From positions 1 through 38,735 of the forward strand of contig CAZOOK010000046.1 of NCBI GenBank assembly GCA_964581385.1: DNA of 38,735 bases, given 5' to 3'. The notes under the pieces are model-generated. The model did not search any database, had not been told where the DNA came from, and was given only the letters and a program-made list of their open reading frames with translations. Below, piece after piece: positions 8,487 to 16,673 of the stretch. Position numbers and translations under genes: made by a program. Each line of letters begins with the position of its first letter. Position 1 is the first letter of the stretch. Source of the stretch: CAZOOK01 sp964581385 (GTDB lineage Bacteria > Pseudomonadota > Gammaproteobacteria > Nevskiales > Nevskiaceae).

Positions 8487-9594
8487 GTCGTTGTGTGCAC
8501 AAAACAAAACAAAAATGTCTCAACGACAGTCGACGACCATTCGCGACGTCGTTTGGCGCAACGCGTCCAGGTTGAACAACCTCCTCGACACGTCGCCTGA
8601 TGGGCGTTGGGTGCTGTGCACGACGTACGATGGACGGGTCGTGCGAGTGTGCGACGCGCGCACAGGAGCGACCAGTTTCACCGTGCCGCTCCCCAGCGAC
8701 GTGCAGATACGATGCGTCGCGGTCTCACCCGATTCGAGTTCGTTTGCCGTTGGCGCTTATAACACGTGCAACGTGTACATGGCGTCGTTGACCGCTCAAA
8801 ACACGGAATTCAAGGTGTTTCGAGGCCACACAGGTCGACTTCTTGACATGTGTTTCTCGCAAGACGTGCAACGTCTCGTGACGTGTGCGAGCGACAAAAC
8901 CGTTCGCATCTGGGATGTGTTGACGGAAGAACAAATGCATCTCGTGCAATCTGAAGTGTGGGTCAACGCGGTCGTATTTATCCCAAACTCAACGCTTGTT
9001 GCGTATGGAGACGAACGCGGACGTGTGCACTTGTGGGATGTTCAAAGCGGACAACATATTCGCGCGTTGTACGGAGAACAGTTCAGTATCCAACGGTTGG
9101 CGTGTTCGAACAACGGCCGTTGGCTCGCATCCGCGAGCGACGAATGTCTGTGTATTTGGTCGCTCGCAGACTTCAAGGTGCACCGCAAACACTACATGGC
9201 GTATCCAATCCGCGACGTCACGTTCTCGCCAAACAGCAAATTCGTTGCTCTGGCAACCGGTGCCGTATGCTACGTTTGGACCGTCGAAGACGGTGTTTTG
9301 CGCTACATATTGGACGATCCCAGCATGCAATACGTCGTGGAAGATGCGCACATGCGCCACATTTTGCGACATAACCACATGCACTCCACAATCACGACTG
9401 TCCGATTCATCGGGGGGTCGAGCTACATGTTGGCCACGTGCAGACTCGAAGACATCGGCGCCGAGGTGTGGGACTTGCGCGCTCCGTTTCAGAACAACGT
9501 TCTCGCGGCGCTCGCTCGACAGGATTGGAGGCGCTTCTTTCGCGACCGCGACGGTGACAACACCGCGAGCACGCGCGTTCTCGAGTTTATGTAG
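8485..9594 (+). CDS. WD40-repeat protein 3 of tandem array
   Basis: 369 residues from 8485, or 359 from 8515. It has a canonical blade (G-H-T-G-R-L-L-D-M-C-F ... D-K-T-V-R-I-W-D) plus several S-P-D-x-R-W strands. An extra His/Met-rich stretch near residues 280-310 (M-R-H-I-L-R-H-N-H-M-H) appears as an insertion in the penultimate blade and is absent from its sisters. The C-terminal signature is the most diverged of the array (L-A-A-L-A-R-Q-D-W-R-R-F-F-R-D-R-D-G-D). Role inferred as a protein-binding propeller only. Confidence 0.88.
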   Translation: MSLCAQNKTKMSQRQSTTIRDVVWRNASRLNNLLDTSPDGRWVLCTTYDGRVVRVCDARTGATSFTVPLPSDVQIRCVAVSPDSSSFAVGAYNTCNVYMASLTAQNTEFKVFRGHTGRLLDMCFSQDVQRLVTCASDKTVRIWDVLTEEQMHLVQSEVWVNAVVFIPNSTLVAYGDERGRVHLWDVQSGQHIRALYGEQFSIQRLACSNNGRWLASASDECLCIWSLADFKVHRKHYMAYPIRDVTFSPNSKFVALATGAVCYVWTVEDGVLRYILDDPSMQYVVEDAHMRHILRHNHMHSTITTVRFIGGSSYMLATCRLEDIGAEVWDLRAPFQNNVLAALARQDWRRFFRDRDGDNTASTRVLEFM

Positions 9595-9601
9595 TATGAA
9601 C
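9595..9601 (+). promoter_or_regulatory. TATGAA element before WD40 gene 4
   Basis: TATGAAC abuts the gene 3 stop (TAG then TATGAAC). CACAAAACAAA follows, directly before the internal ATG at 9629. Confidence 0.4.
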
Positions 9602-10699
9602 CGAACGGTCGCGTCGCCACAAAACAAAATGGCCGCCGCACCGGAAGGGACGATTGTAGAGGCACCCGTTTGGAGCATTCCATCCGATATGAGCAGCACC
9701 GTCATGGCCGCGTCTCCGGATGGACGCTGGATTTTGTACGGCGGTTTCGAGATCGTGCACGTGCTCGACGCCCTGACTGGTGTTGAGGTGGCGTCGATTT
9801 CGCACGGAGAAGCAAACGTGTACTGTCTGTGCGTGTCTCCCGACTCGCGCATGTTTGCTGCTGGTTTGTCGAACGACGACGTCCACGTCGTCGAGTTCGT
9901 CGCTCGCGACGGAACGTTGCGCGCGTCGGCGGAAGGCCGAAAGGTCCTCCGCGGCCACACGCGCGACATCAGGGGGTGTACGTTTTCCGCAGACGGCACT
10001 CGTCTCGTGACGGGATCGGTGGACGCCACGATTCGCGTGTGGTCTCTCGACGCGGCGGAGGTCGACGTTCACAGTATCCCGCAAGGATCGTGGGTGAACG
10101 CCGTCGTCGCTATCCCGCGTTCTTCGCTCGTCGTGGCGGCGTGCGGAGGCGGCCCTGCCCGTGTGTGGGACATCAACACGTTGCGTGAAGTGCGCACGTA
10201 CGTGGGTCGTTCGATTAGCGCCGCGGTGTCGCAAGACGGACGGTGGCTCGCGACCGCTCACGAATCACAAGATGTGCGCGTGTGGTCGCTCGTGGACGGC
10301 CGTCAGCGCGTGATTCCAACTCCGTTCGGATACAGCACATTGAACGTGTCGTTTTCGGCAAACGGTAAATACATCGCTGTTGCGCGACACTTTGACTGCA
10401 GCGTGTGGTCTGTGAATGACGGAGTTCTGCTGCACCGTCTTGGGAAAGATATATATTTGAGCGCGAAAGGCTGGCCGGTACAGAGCGAATTTCGGGCCGC
10501 GTTTCGACACGTCGCGTTCGTCGGGAAATCGCCGTACCTCTTGGCTGTGACGACGGACAAGAGCGCGGCGCAGCTGTGGCACTTGCGCCCGAACTTTTCG
10601 ATGCCCCTTCTCGCGGCGCTTGCACACCCAAGCTGGGCACGATTCTTTTTGGACGACGGCGACCACGCGAACGCGACGAGAGTGGAGAGGTTCATGTAG
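9596..10699 (+). CDS. WD40-repeat protein 4 of tandem array
   Basis: 367 residues from 9596, or 356 from 9629. The blade G-H-T-R-D-I-R-G-C-T-F ... T-G-S-V-D-A-T-I-R-V-W-S is clear, as are A-S-P-D-G-R-W and V-S-P-D-S-R strands. It ends L-A-A-L-A-H-P-S-W-A-R-F-F-L-D-D-G-D-H. Similarity to gene 1 runs most of the length (I-V-H-V-L-D-A-L-T-G-V-E and V-V-E-F-V-A-R-D-G-T-L against the gene 1 equivalents). Only one base separates its ATG from the previous stop, so a separate transcript start would have to lie inside gene 3, or the genes are co-transcribed. Confidence 0.88.
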   Translation: MNRTVASPQNKMAAAPEGTIVEAPVWSIPSDMSSTVMAASPDGRWILYGGFEIVHVLDALTGVEVASISHGEANVYCLCVSPDSRMFAAGLSNDDVHVVEFVARDGTLRASAEGRKVLRGHTRDIRGCTFSADGTRLVTGSVDATIRVWSLDAAEVDVHSIPQGSWVNAVVAIPRSSLVVAACGGGPARVWDINTLREVRTYVGRSISAAVSQDGRWLATAHESQDVRVWSLVDGRQRVIPTPFGYSTLNVSFSANGKYIAVARHFDCSVWSVNDGVLLHRLGKDIYLSAKGWPVQSEFRAAFRHVAFVGKSPYLLAVTTDKSAAQLWHLRPNFSMPLLAALAHPSWARFFLDDGDHANATRVERFM

Positions 10700-10706
10700 T
10701 ATGAAT
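10700..10706 (+). promoter_or_regulatory. TATGAA element before WD40 gene 5
   Basis: TATGAAT directly follows the gene 4 TAG. The in-frame ATG is at 10705. An A-rich stretch (AAAACAACATAAA) leads to the internal ATG at 10729. Confidence 0.4.
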
Positions 10707-11793
10707 GCACACGTCAAAACAACATAAAATGGCCGCGCACGCCTGGCACGCGGCAGCGACGAAGATCCATGACCCTGTGTGGCAGGACAATGAGCGAGGA
10801 GAAATGCACCATTGTGTGGCGACGTCGCGCGACGGGCGGTGGATGTTGCGCACGCACTTTGATGCGTCATCCGTCGACGTGTTCCGCGTCGATCTTCCTC
10901 AACATGTCGTGTTTGAACGTGGTTTTGAGATTCCTGTACATGCTGCAGTTGAAGCACTCGCTGTGTCTCCAGATTCGCGCTCGTTCGCCATCGGGTGCTC
11001 GAATTGGAATGCATACGTGGCGAGGTTCATCGGCGTTGATGGGCGCCTCGTACAAGAAGGGGTCGCACTCCAAACATTCAGAGGACATACCAGCTCTGTC
11101 ACAAGCGTTTGTTTTTCGCAGGACAGCAAACATCTCGTAACGGGTTCGACGGACTATACCGTCCGTATTTGGGATGTTGCGTCACAAACCGAGCTGCGCG
11201 TTTTGCGCAACCCATCTTGGGTGTACAGTGTCGACATCATTCCGAATTCGTCGCGCGTCGCAGCTGGTATGCTCAACGGCACCGTGTACGTTTGGGATGT
11301 CAACGGAAATGAGCCTATATACAGATTGCTGGACTTCTGGAGCAGTGTTGATAGTGTCGCGTGCTCAAATGACGGCCGATGGATGGCGTGCAGTTCGAGT
11401 ACTGGAACTTTGCGCATTTATACGTCCGAGGGCACGCCGAAGCACAACATCGAGTTGGCACAAACTCCAATCCACATGGTCGCGTTTTCTCCCAACAGCG
11501 CCTTGCTGGCCGCGGCGTGCAAAAACTACATCTGTGTGTGGTCTGTCGAGGACGGAACGGTTCAGTACGCCATCGAGACCAAAGGATCCGTGAATCGCGG
11601 CGTCGCGTTTGTCGGGCGTTCGAACAATTACGTGGTGACGTGCGCGGACCACCGCGGCGTGCAAGTGTGGGATTTGCGCGAAAGTGTGCGCAACGCCATC
11701 CTCGCGTCGCTCGCCAACCCTGCGTGGGAACGGTTCTTTTTGTATGACGACGGCGATCACGCGAACGCGACTAGAGTTGTTGGTTTTTCGTGA
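10705..11793 (+). CDS. WD40-repeat protein 5 of tandem array
   Basis: 362 residues from 10705, or 354 from 10729. It has one textbook blade (G-H-T-S-S-V-T-S-V-C-F-S-Q-D ... T-V-R-I-W-D) and degenerate ones around it. It ends L-A-S-L-A-N-P-A-W-E-R-F-F-L-Y-D-D-G-D-H. The closest sister by eye is gene 2. The alternation (1 with 4, 2 with 5) suggests that a block of at least two genes was duplicated, not one gene at a time. Function inferred as scaffold or adaptor. Confidence 0.88.
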   Translation: MHTSKQHKMAAHAWHAAATKIHDPVWQDNERGEMHHCVATSRDGRWMLRTHFDASSVDVFRVDLPQHVVFERGFEIPVHAAVEALAVSPDSRSFAIGCSNWNAYVARFIGVDGRLVQEGVALQTFRGHTSSVTSVCFSQDSKHLVTGSTDYTVRIWDVASQTELRVLRNPSWVYSVDIIPNSSRVAAGMLNGTVYVWDVNGNEPIYRLLDFWSSVDSVACSNDGRWMACSSSTGTLRIYTSEGTPKHNIELAQTPIHMVAFSPNSALLAAACKNYICVWSVEDGTVQYAIETKGSVNRGVAFVGRSNNYVVTCADHRGVQVWDLRESVRNAILASLANPAWERFFLYDDGDHANATRVVGFS

Positions 11794-11800
11794 TATGAAC
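11794..11800 (+). promoter_or_regulatory. TATGAA element before WD40 gene 6
   Basis: TATGAAC abuts the gene 5 TGA. GAAAACAAAACACACCACAA follows, before the internal ATG at 11840. Confidence 0.4.
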
Positions 11801-12940
11801 CGAACGCGTCGTGTCACACGAAAACAAAACACACCACAAATGGCGTGGATGAGCAGAGAAAATCGTCTGTACGAGGAGTTCAAGCGCGCGTCTCCGACGT
11901 CCCGGATCGACACACCGGAATGGTCTGTGACCGGCTTGGCGCCGCGTGCAGTTGCGGCGTCGCCCAATGGAGCGTTCTTGGCGGTGGGCACGTTTTTCGG
12001 CACCGTCGCGGTGTTGGATGCTCGCACGGGAAGATGCGTCCGTCGCCACGACCACGCGTACAAATCGATCGAGAGCGTCGACGTCTCGTGCGATTCGCGT
12101 TGGGTGGTGAGCACGTCGTGGGAGAAATTCACGTTTGTCGTTGAGATTGGTGGAACAACGACAATCAAGACGTTCGTCGACGAGCACTACTCGTACGACG
12201 CGCGGTTCTCGCCCGATGGTCGCCGCATCGCGGTCGTGTCGACGGCGAACACCGTCAACATTTGGTCGCTCGACACGAACGAATGCGTTCGCCGCATTCC
12301 GTGTCACGAAGCGGCGTGTTACGTGGAGTGGATCCCGAACACCAACCTCATCGCCACGTGCACGAAATATTTGTCAGGGCAACTCCATGTGTGGGACATC
12401 GAATCCGGCGCCTTACGTCGCGCGATCGGGTTTGGCGACGTTGTTCGATCGAGCGTGTCGCCCGATGGACGCCGGATTTTGACCGCCTCGGGCGACGGGC
12501 GAACCGTGCACGTGTGGTCGGTCGACTCGCCCGAACAAGATCCCGTGACGTACAAGACGCTCGTGGCAGGGCCGCACGCGACGGAGTTCAGAACGACCGG
12601 ATCGGGTCTTGGATTCCTCGGTCTCGCCGTGTCGCCGAACTCCAAACGGTTTGCGGTCGCGCTGGACGACCGCGTGCTCGTGTGGTCGTTCTCGTCGCCG
12701 TTCCCGCTGTACGTCGTGCCGTTGCGGAAAGATGACAATGTTTGGTCTGTGCATTTTGTCGGGCCGCACGACGACACGATCGCGACGATGACGCGCGAGA
12801 AGGCCGTGGAGGTGTGGGACTTGCGTCGCTCGTTTCGCATGGCAATTCTCGCGGCGCTCGGACATCCAGGCTGGACGCGGTTTCTGCTCGACAAAGACGG
12901 TGACCACGCGATTGCGTCACGAGTGGTTGGGTTTTCGTAA
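11795..12940 (+). CDS. WD40-repeat protein 6 of tandem array
   Basis: 381 residues from 11795, or 366 from 11840. It is the last and most diverged member. Its N-terminus is longer, with a basic Arg-rich stretch, then repeated A-S-P-N-G, F-S-P-D-G-R-R and V-S-P-D-G-R-R strands and several V-W-S/V-W-D ends. The C-terminal signature L-A-A-L-G-H-P-G-W-T-R-F-L-L-D-K-D-G-D-H is close to genes 1 and 2. No TATGAA follows its TAA, consistent with the end of the array; a gene on the other strand ends eight bases later. Confidence 0.88.
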   Translation: MNRTRRVTRKQNTPQMAWMSRENRLYEEFKRASPTSRIDTPEWSVTGLAPRAVAASPNGAFLAVGTFFGTVAVLDARTGRCVRRHDHAYKSIESVDVSCDSRWVVSTSWEKFTFVVEIGGTTTIKTFVDEHYSYDARFSPDGRRIAVVSTANTVNIWSLDTNECVRRIPCHEAACYVEWIPNTNLIATCTKYLSGQLHVWDIESGALRRAIGFGDVVRSSVSPDGRRILTASGDGRTVHVWSVDSPEQDPVTYKTLVAGPHATEFRTTGSGLGFLGLAVSPNSKRFAVALDDRVLVWSFSSPFPLYVVPLRKDDNVWSVHFVGPHDDTIATMTREKAVEVWDLRRSFRMAILAALGHPGWTRFLLDKDGDHAIASRVVGFS

Positions 12941-12947
12941 TATCTCG

Positions 12948-13613
12948 TTAATCCAGTCCTGCATCAGAGTCCGATCCTTCTCTCGCCGCGTGCACGCGTC
13001 GTCGCGCCTCGGCCGCGCGCGCAATGTCGACCGACAACGAACGCGGAAGCGCCAGCGCCAGCGTCGGCGTCGAGGACGCCATGAGCGCGAGCCGCGGACG
13101 TTTTGGGGTAATCGTGTCGATGGGCTCGTCGTCTTGCTCGTCGTGTTGCTCGTCGCGTTGTTGTTGGTGTTGCGTTCGCGACCCGACGAGGGCGCGGCGG
13201 AGACACGCGGCGATCGCGCGTTTCGTCGCGTACGACGTTCCCCACGCCACGAGAAACGGCACCGCGACGCTCGGCGACCACACGAACCTCATGAAACGTT
13301 CGACGCGCGACGAGACGGCGTCCTCGACGCTCGCGACCGCGCGCGCGACCGCCGACGTCACGGCCGCCTCCACCAACACGCTCGTGCGCCGCAAAACCGT
13401 CGTGCGGAACCCGCCGCGCAGCTCTCTCTTTGCGGCGGCGCACCGATCGCTCGCGGGCGCGACGACGACGCAGTAGTCGGACTCGAGGAACTTGACGTCG
13501 TCGTTGGTGCGCTCGTGCGCCTCGAGCGCGAGCGCGAGCACGCCGAGCGCGCCGAGCGCGACGCCGAGCATCACGACGATGCGCGCCACGCGGCGCGCGC
13601 GAACTCGACGCAT
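12948..13613 (-). CDS. Membrane-anchored protein, unknown function
   Basis: 221 residues. An Arg-rich start is followed by a hydrophobic helix near 11-30 (I-V-V-M-L-G-V-A-L-G-A-L-G-V-L-A-L-A-L), a signal anchor. A second hydrophobic stretch (S-P-S-V-A-V-P-F-L-V-A-W) lies near 112-125. The region after it is Gln/Asp/Glu-rich (H-Q-Q-Q-R-D-E-Q-H-D-E-Q-D-D-E). It is preceded by a good CACAACACAAC box about 27 bases before the ATG. No family recognised. It converges with WD40 gene 6. Confidence 0.75.
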   Translation of the reverse strand: MRRVRARRVARIVVMLGVALGALGVLALALEAHERTNDDVKFLESDYCVVVAPASDRCAAAKRELRGGFRTTVLRRTSVLVEAAVTSAVARAVASVEDAVSSRVERFMRFVWSPSVAVPFLVAWGTSYATKRAIAACLRRALVGSRTQHQQQRDEQHDEQDDEPIDTITPKRPRLALMASSTPTLALALPRSLSVDIARAAEARRRVHAAREGSDSDAGLD

Positions 13614-13639
13614 GTTTTTTAAGTTTGATGAGACAATGC

Positions 13640-13650
13640 GTTGTGTTGTG
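13640..13650 (-). promoter_or_regulatory. CACAACACAAC box for the gene starting at 13613
   Basis: Reads CACAACACAACGCAT on the minus strand, about 27 bases before the ATG. One of the best copies of the recurrent box. Confidence 0.55.
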
Positions 13651-13652
13651 AT

Positions 13653-13952
13653 TCATAGATGACGCACTCCCGCAAACACGCCGTCCTTCACAGATGCCGT
13701 CGCAGACCCTCGGATGGCGAGCTTGTTCAATTCGCGCGTCACGTCGGTCGCAAATTTAAGCGCGTCGCTCACGGACTCGTCTTTGATGTTCATGTCGATC
13801 GTGAATACGAGAGTTTGCTTCCGATCCATGTGGTGCATGAGGCGTTGGACGAGTTTAGCGGGCGACTCTTCCGCTCGACGCGCAAGTTTCGTCGATTTGA
13901 GCGTCACACGTGGCGCCATTTTTAACTCGAGCGTCGACGTCGTGCTCGACAT
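13653..13952 (-). CDS. Small basic family protein A (unnamed four-member family)
   Basis: 99 residues from the ATG at 13952; an internal ATG at 13919 would give 88. The longer start puts the conserved core E-S-P-A-K-L-V-Q-R-L-M at the same distance from the N-terminus as in its three paralogs. Shared features are a basic stretch, then E-S-(A/P)-x-x-L-V, then M-(D/K/H)-(K/R)-K-x-x-L-x-F, and a C-terminal G-x-x-x-G motif (D-G-V-F-A-G-V). A two-lobe alpha/beta fold is plausible, but I know no named family. A variant box (CACAACTCAACTCAAC) lies upstream. Confidence 0.75.
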   Translation of the reverse strand: MSSTTSTLELKMAPRVTLKSTKLARRAEESPAKLVQRLMHHMDRKQTLVFTIDMNIKDESVSDALKFATDVTRELNKLAIRGSATASVKDGVFAGVRHL

Positions 13953-14053
13953 CGTTGTCCGCGTTGAGTTGAGTTGTGACGAGCGTTCCTCTTTTTTATG
14001 CTCGTCCTCGCTCTCTCGCGCTCGCTCCGCCTCACACAACACGTCGCGTCGCG

Positions 14054-14779
14054 TCACACATCGGTTCGGATGCGTTTCGCATTTGCATCCGCGTGGGTTG
14101 GGTAGACGCACGGAAGGCCGGACCTCGCCGCCTTCTTGGCATCCGACATGAGCATCAGACTGTGCATGCGCTGAAAGTACTCGCAGCAGTGCAGCATGTG
14201 CGCCGCGAACATGTTGTTCTTGCCGCGGTTGTTGCCGAGGTGCACGACCTGGCCGTTGAGCAATCCGCGAGGGATGATGTACATCAGACACCCCTTGTCG
14301 TCGGCGCGGTGGTGCGACTCGTCGCACGTCATGCGCGGGCAGTCGCACGCGAGCTTCACGCCGCGCTTGTTCTCGTCGACGAGCGTCGCGAAGAACGCAC
14401 CGCCGCCGCGGATGTACTGCCAGAACCGCGTGTTGACGCCGTCGCCCGAGTACTCGTAGTTGTCGGCGTTGTGACCGAATCCGTAGTAACGCGGCGCCAT
14501 GCGCACGACCTCGCCCGTCTCCATCTCGAGGCGGTAGTGGCGCCGGCTCAGCGCGCTGCCCTCGGCGTTGACGCAGTAGAGCGTGCACGTCGACCAGCGC
14601 TCCTCGCCGCGGCGCGTGAGACGGCCGTGGTCGAGCACGGTCGCGTTCCAGTCGGCGTCGCGCGGACCCTCCTCCTCCGCTTGCGAGAGCTCGGGCTCAG
14701 CATCGACCGGGACAAGGGCCTCGACCGGGACGGGGGCGTCGGCGAGAGGAGCAGCAGCGGCGGCGGTGTTGGCGTCCAT
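14054..14779 (-). CDS. Unknown protein with a Cys/His-rich segment
   Basis: 241 residues from the ATG at 14779. The first ~50 residues are Ala/Pro/Glu-rich and probably disordered. The body has aromatic-rich stretches (R-Y-Y-G-F-G-H-N, F-W-Q-Y-I-R-G-G-G-A-F-F) and a cluster C-D-C-P-R-M-T-C-D-E-S-H-H, then C near 180 and H-C-C further on. This could bind zinc but fits no zinc-finger pattern I know. A CACAACACAA box lies 20 bases before the ATG. Divergent from the gene at 14910. Confidence 0.75.
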   Translation of the reverse strand: MDANTAAAAAPLADAPVPVEALVPVDAEPELSQAEEEGPRDADWNATVLDHGRLTRRGEERWSTCTLYCVNAEGSALSRRHYRLEMETGEVVRMAPRYYGFGHNADNYEYSGDGVNTRFWQYIRGGGAFFATLVDENKRGVKLACDCPRMTCDESHHRADDKGCLMYIIPRGLLNGQVVHLGNNRGKNNMFAAHMLHCCEYFQRMHSLMLMSDAKKAARSGLPCVYPTHADANAKRIRTDV

Positions 14780-14798
14780 TTCTCTTTGTTGCTCGTCT

Positions 14799-14810
14799 TG
14801 TGTTGTGGTG
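14799..14810 (-). promoter_or_regulatory. CACAACACAA box for the gene starting at 14779
   Basis: Reads CACCACAACACAAGACG on the minus strand, followed by an A-rich leader (AACAAAGAGAA) to the ATG. Confidence 0.5.
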
Positions 14811-14882
14811 TGGTTGGAATGTACATCTTGACAATGTATACACGTCGGGGTTGGCGTGACGTGTCGCATCGAGGACAAGAGG

Positions 14883-14893
14883 CACAACACAAC
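14883..14893 (+). promoter_or_regulatory. CACAACACAAC box for the gene at 14910
   Basis: CACAACACAACTCCTCG lies 17 bases before the ATG. It shares the following TCCTCGA/CATCTCG-type stretch with other copies. Confidence 0.55.
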
Positions 14894-14909
14894 TCCTCGA
14901 TCAAGACAA

Positions 14910-15302
14910 ATGGATCCCGCCGCGGTCAGCGCCGCCATCCGCGAGCACATTCAGATTTGCGAGGATGTGGAGTTGGCCATGGCGATCAGACAGGTCAAGG
15001 TCGACGTCCCGGTCGCGGCCGCGGTCGCGCCCACACCAGCAATCGAGGCTAAAGCGGACGCGGATGCGACGGCTGCGGCCGACGCCCCCGCCACCGCGCC
15101 CGCCCGCGACGGCGAGAGCGACAGCGATACCGACAGCGAGTGGTGGGATAGGGTGTCCGATCGGCCGATGACCGCCGAGCGCAAGCGCGCTACGATGCTC
15201 TTATTCGACTATCTCGAACGCGGACGCGAGGCGGTGGAGCGCGAGCGCAAGGCGAAGGCAGAGGCCGAGGAAAATGGTGTGAAGAGGGCCAAGAGCGAGT
15301 GA
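14910..15302 (+). CDS. Small acidic/charged protein, unknown
   Basis: 130 residues. The middle is an Ala/Asp-rich low-complexity region ending in S-D-S-D-T-D-S-E; the last ~40 residues form a charged helix (E-R-G-R-E-A-V-E-R-E-R-K-A-K-A-E-A-E-E) finishing K-R-A-K-S-E, which resembles a short basic nuclear signal. No family recognised. It starts right after a CACAACACAAC box and is followed in the same direction by another box-led gene. Confidence 0.7.
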   Translation: MDPAAVSAAIREHIQICEDVELAMAIRQVKVDVPVAAAVAPTPAIEAKADADATAAADAPATAPARDGESDSDTDSEWWDRVSDRPMTAERKRATMLLFDYLERGREAVERERKAKAEAEENGVKRAKSE

Positions 15303-15334
15303 CGCGCGGATGGAGTAAGTGACGAGCGTTGTGA

Positions 15335-15347
15335 CACAACACAACAC
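15335..15347 (+). promoter_or_regulatory. CACAACACAACAC box for the gene at 15363
   Basis: CACAACACAACACATCTC lies about 15 bases before the ATG. The closest of all copies to the consensus. Confidence 0.55.
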
Positions 15348-15362
15348 ATCTCTTCGAGACAA

Positions 15363-16187
15363 ATGAACGCTCTCGCCACCGCTGCAGCTGCCGCGTCCGT
15401 CCAGGTCTCGACCCAAAGAGGTTCCGGTGCCAGTCCCGGTGTGTCGGCGTCCGAGGTGTCCGTCCCTCCTCTCGTCTCGCGCGTTGCTGCAGCTGTGCCA
15501 CACGCCGCGCCCGCGACGTCGACGTCGACTAGGACCAGGAAGCTCGACTGGGACAAACGTCGCGACGTGGAACGACGGTGCTGGACCGACAAGATGCGCC
15601 GCCAATCCGATCGCGCCAGCATGTACAACAACCTCAAAACACCATCGGCGTTCAAGCGCGTATTTGCGGAGAAGAATCTCAGCCAAGCGCTTGGGTATAT
15701 GGACCGCACGATTGACTGGTGCAAGAGCACGGATGGCGACGTTCTCGACACGGTGTTGGAGTCTGCGCGACACACGATTTTGGCTCTGAAGCACATCGTG
15801 GTCGTCGCCAACGAAGCCATAAAAAATCCCGAGTTCGTGAGCGAGCTCGTGGACGCAAGCTCCGCGACGAGTTTCTCCGATCTGATTGCGAGGCTTGCGC
15901 GCATCGAAATTCTCGGCATCGAAGCTCGTCTTTGCAACAAGCCCTCGCTTTCATCCGCGTTTGGATGCAGTGTGCGAGAACTGACGAAGGCGCTCGAAGT
16001 CCAGCTGGCGTTGATCGACAAGCTCATGGACGCGGAATGGGACGAGCGCAAACGAGCAGCGGGTTCGGCAGCGGCGACTCTCGTCGCGTTCGAGGACGCA
16101 GACTCCGCGGCGGTGTTGCCCGGTGGTGGTGGTGGCGGAGAGCGCGCGACCAAGATGGCGCGCACGGAAGGGTCGGGATCGGATTAA
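15363..16187 (+). CDS. Helical protein, unnamed family member 1
   Basis: 274 residues. A Ser/Ala-rich N-terminus and the basic W-D-K-R-R-D-V-E-R-R stretch lead into an all-helical domain (about 80-240). That domain contains F-V-S-E-L-V-D-A-S-S-A-T-S-F and K-P-S-L-S-S-A. Both segments recur in order in the gene at 18271 (F-V-S-D-L-V-S-A-K-T-T-T-S-L and K-P-S-L-S-R-A), so the two are paralogs. The C-terminus is Gly-rich and then basic. Function unknown. A box sits immediately upstream. Confidence 0.75.
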   Translation: MNALATAAAAASVQVSTQRGSGASPGVSASEVSVPPLVSRVAAAVPHAAPATSTSTRTRKLDWDKRRDVERRCWTDKMRRQSDRASMYNNLKTPSAFKRVFAEKNLSQALGYMDRTIDWCKSTDGDVLDTVLESARHTILALKHIVVVANEAIKNPEFVSELVDASSATSFSDLIARLARIEILGIEARLCNKPSLSSAFGCSVRELTKALEVQLALIDKLMDAEWDERKRAAGSAAATLVAFEDADSAAVLPGGGGGGERATKMARTEGSGSD

Positions 16188-16204
16188 GAGACGATCAAAT
16201 CAAC

Positions 16205-16633
16205 TCAAATGCTCGTGGCGGCCCACGCTCCGATCGCGGCTCCAGCGACGGCCTTGGCCACGACGACCACTTTGGTCGCAAACGCCTCTCCCTCGGCGCG
16301 CGCGACGTCGGCTGCGCGACGCGCGGCGTCTTCGCGGTTGCGGAACAGCGCCTCGCGCGCCTCTGGCGTTGCCTTTGCGAGCCACGCGGCCTCGTCGCGC
16401 TCGCGCTGATGCTCGTGTTCCTCGTTGCGGTGCTTGATCTCTTGTTCGCGCAACGCGTTGAGACGGTCGGTCTCGGCGCGCTCGCGCCGCGCGCGTTCGA
16501 GCTGGGCCTCGGTCGTCGCCGCGGCCATCGCCACCACGTCCGCGAAACCGGGAACGGGCGCGTCCACCGCGACGGCGCGCGCAACCGGAACGTTGTTGTT
16601 GTTGTTGTCGTTGACGACGATCGTCGTCGGCAT
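16205..16633 (-). CDS. Tail-anchored coiled-coil protein
   Basis: 142 residues from the ATG at 16633. An Asn-rich stretch (N-D-N-N-N-N-N) near the start is followed by a long Glu/Arg/Ala coiled coil (about 38-118). A C-terminal hydrophobic segment (V-V-V-V-A-K-A-V-A-G-A-A-I-G-A-W) ends two or three residues from the terminus. This is the layout of a tail-anchored membrane protein facing the cytosol. No family recognised. A GTTGTGTTGTG element (box on the minus strand) lies upstream. Confidence 0.72.
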   Translation of the reverse strand: MPTTIVVNDNNNNNVPVARAVAVDAPVPGFADVVAMAAATTEAQLERARRERAETDRLNALREQEIKHRNEEHEHQRERDEAAWLAKATPEAREALFRNREDAARRAADVARAEGEAFATKVVVVAKAVAGAAIGAWAATSI

Positions 16634-16654
16634 GGTTGTGACGTGCGGTGCGAT

Positions 16655-16665
16655 GTTGTGTTGTG
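16655..16665 (-). promoter_or_regulatory. CACAACACAAC box for the gene starting at 16633
   Basis: CACAACACAAC on the minus strand, 22 bases before the ATG. Confidence 0.55.
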
Positions 16666-16673
16666 TTTGTTGT

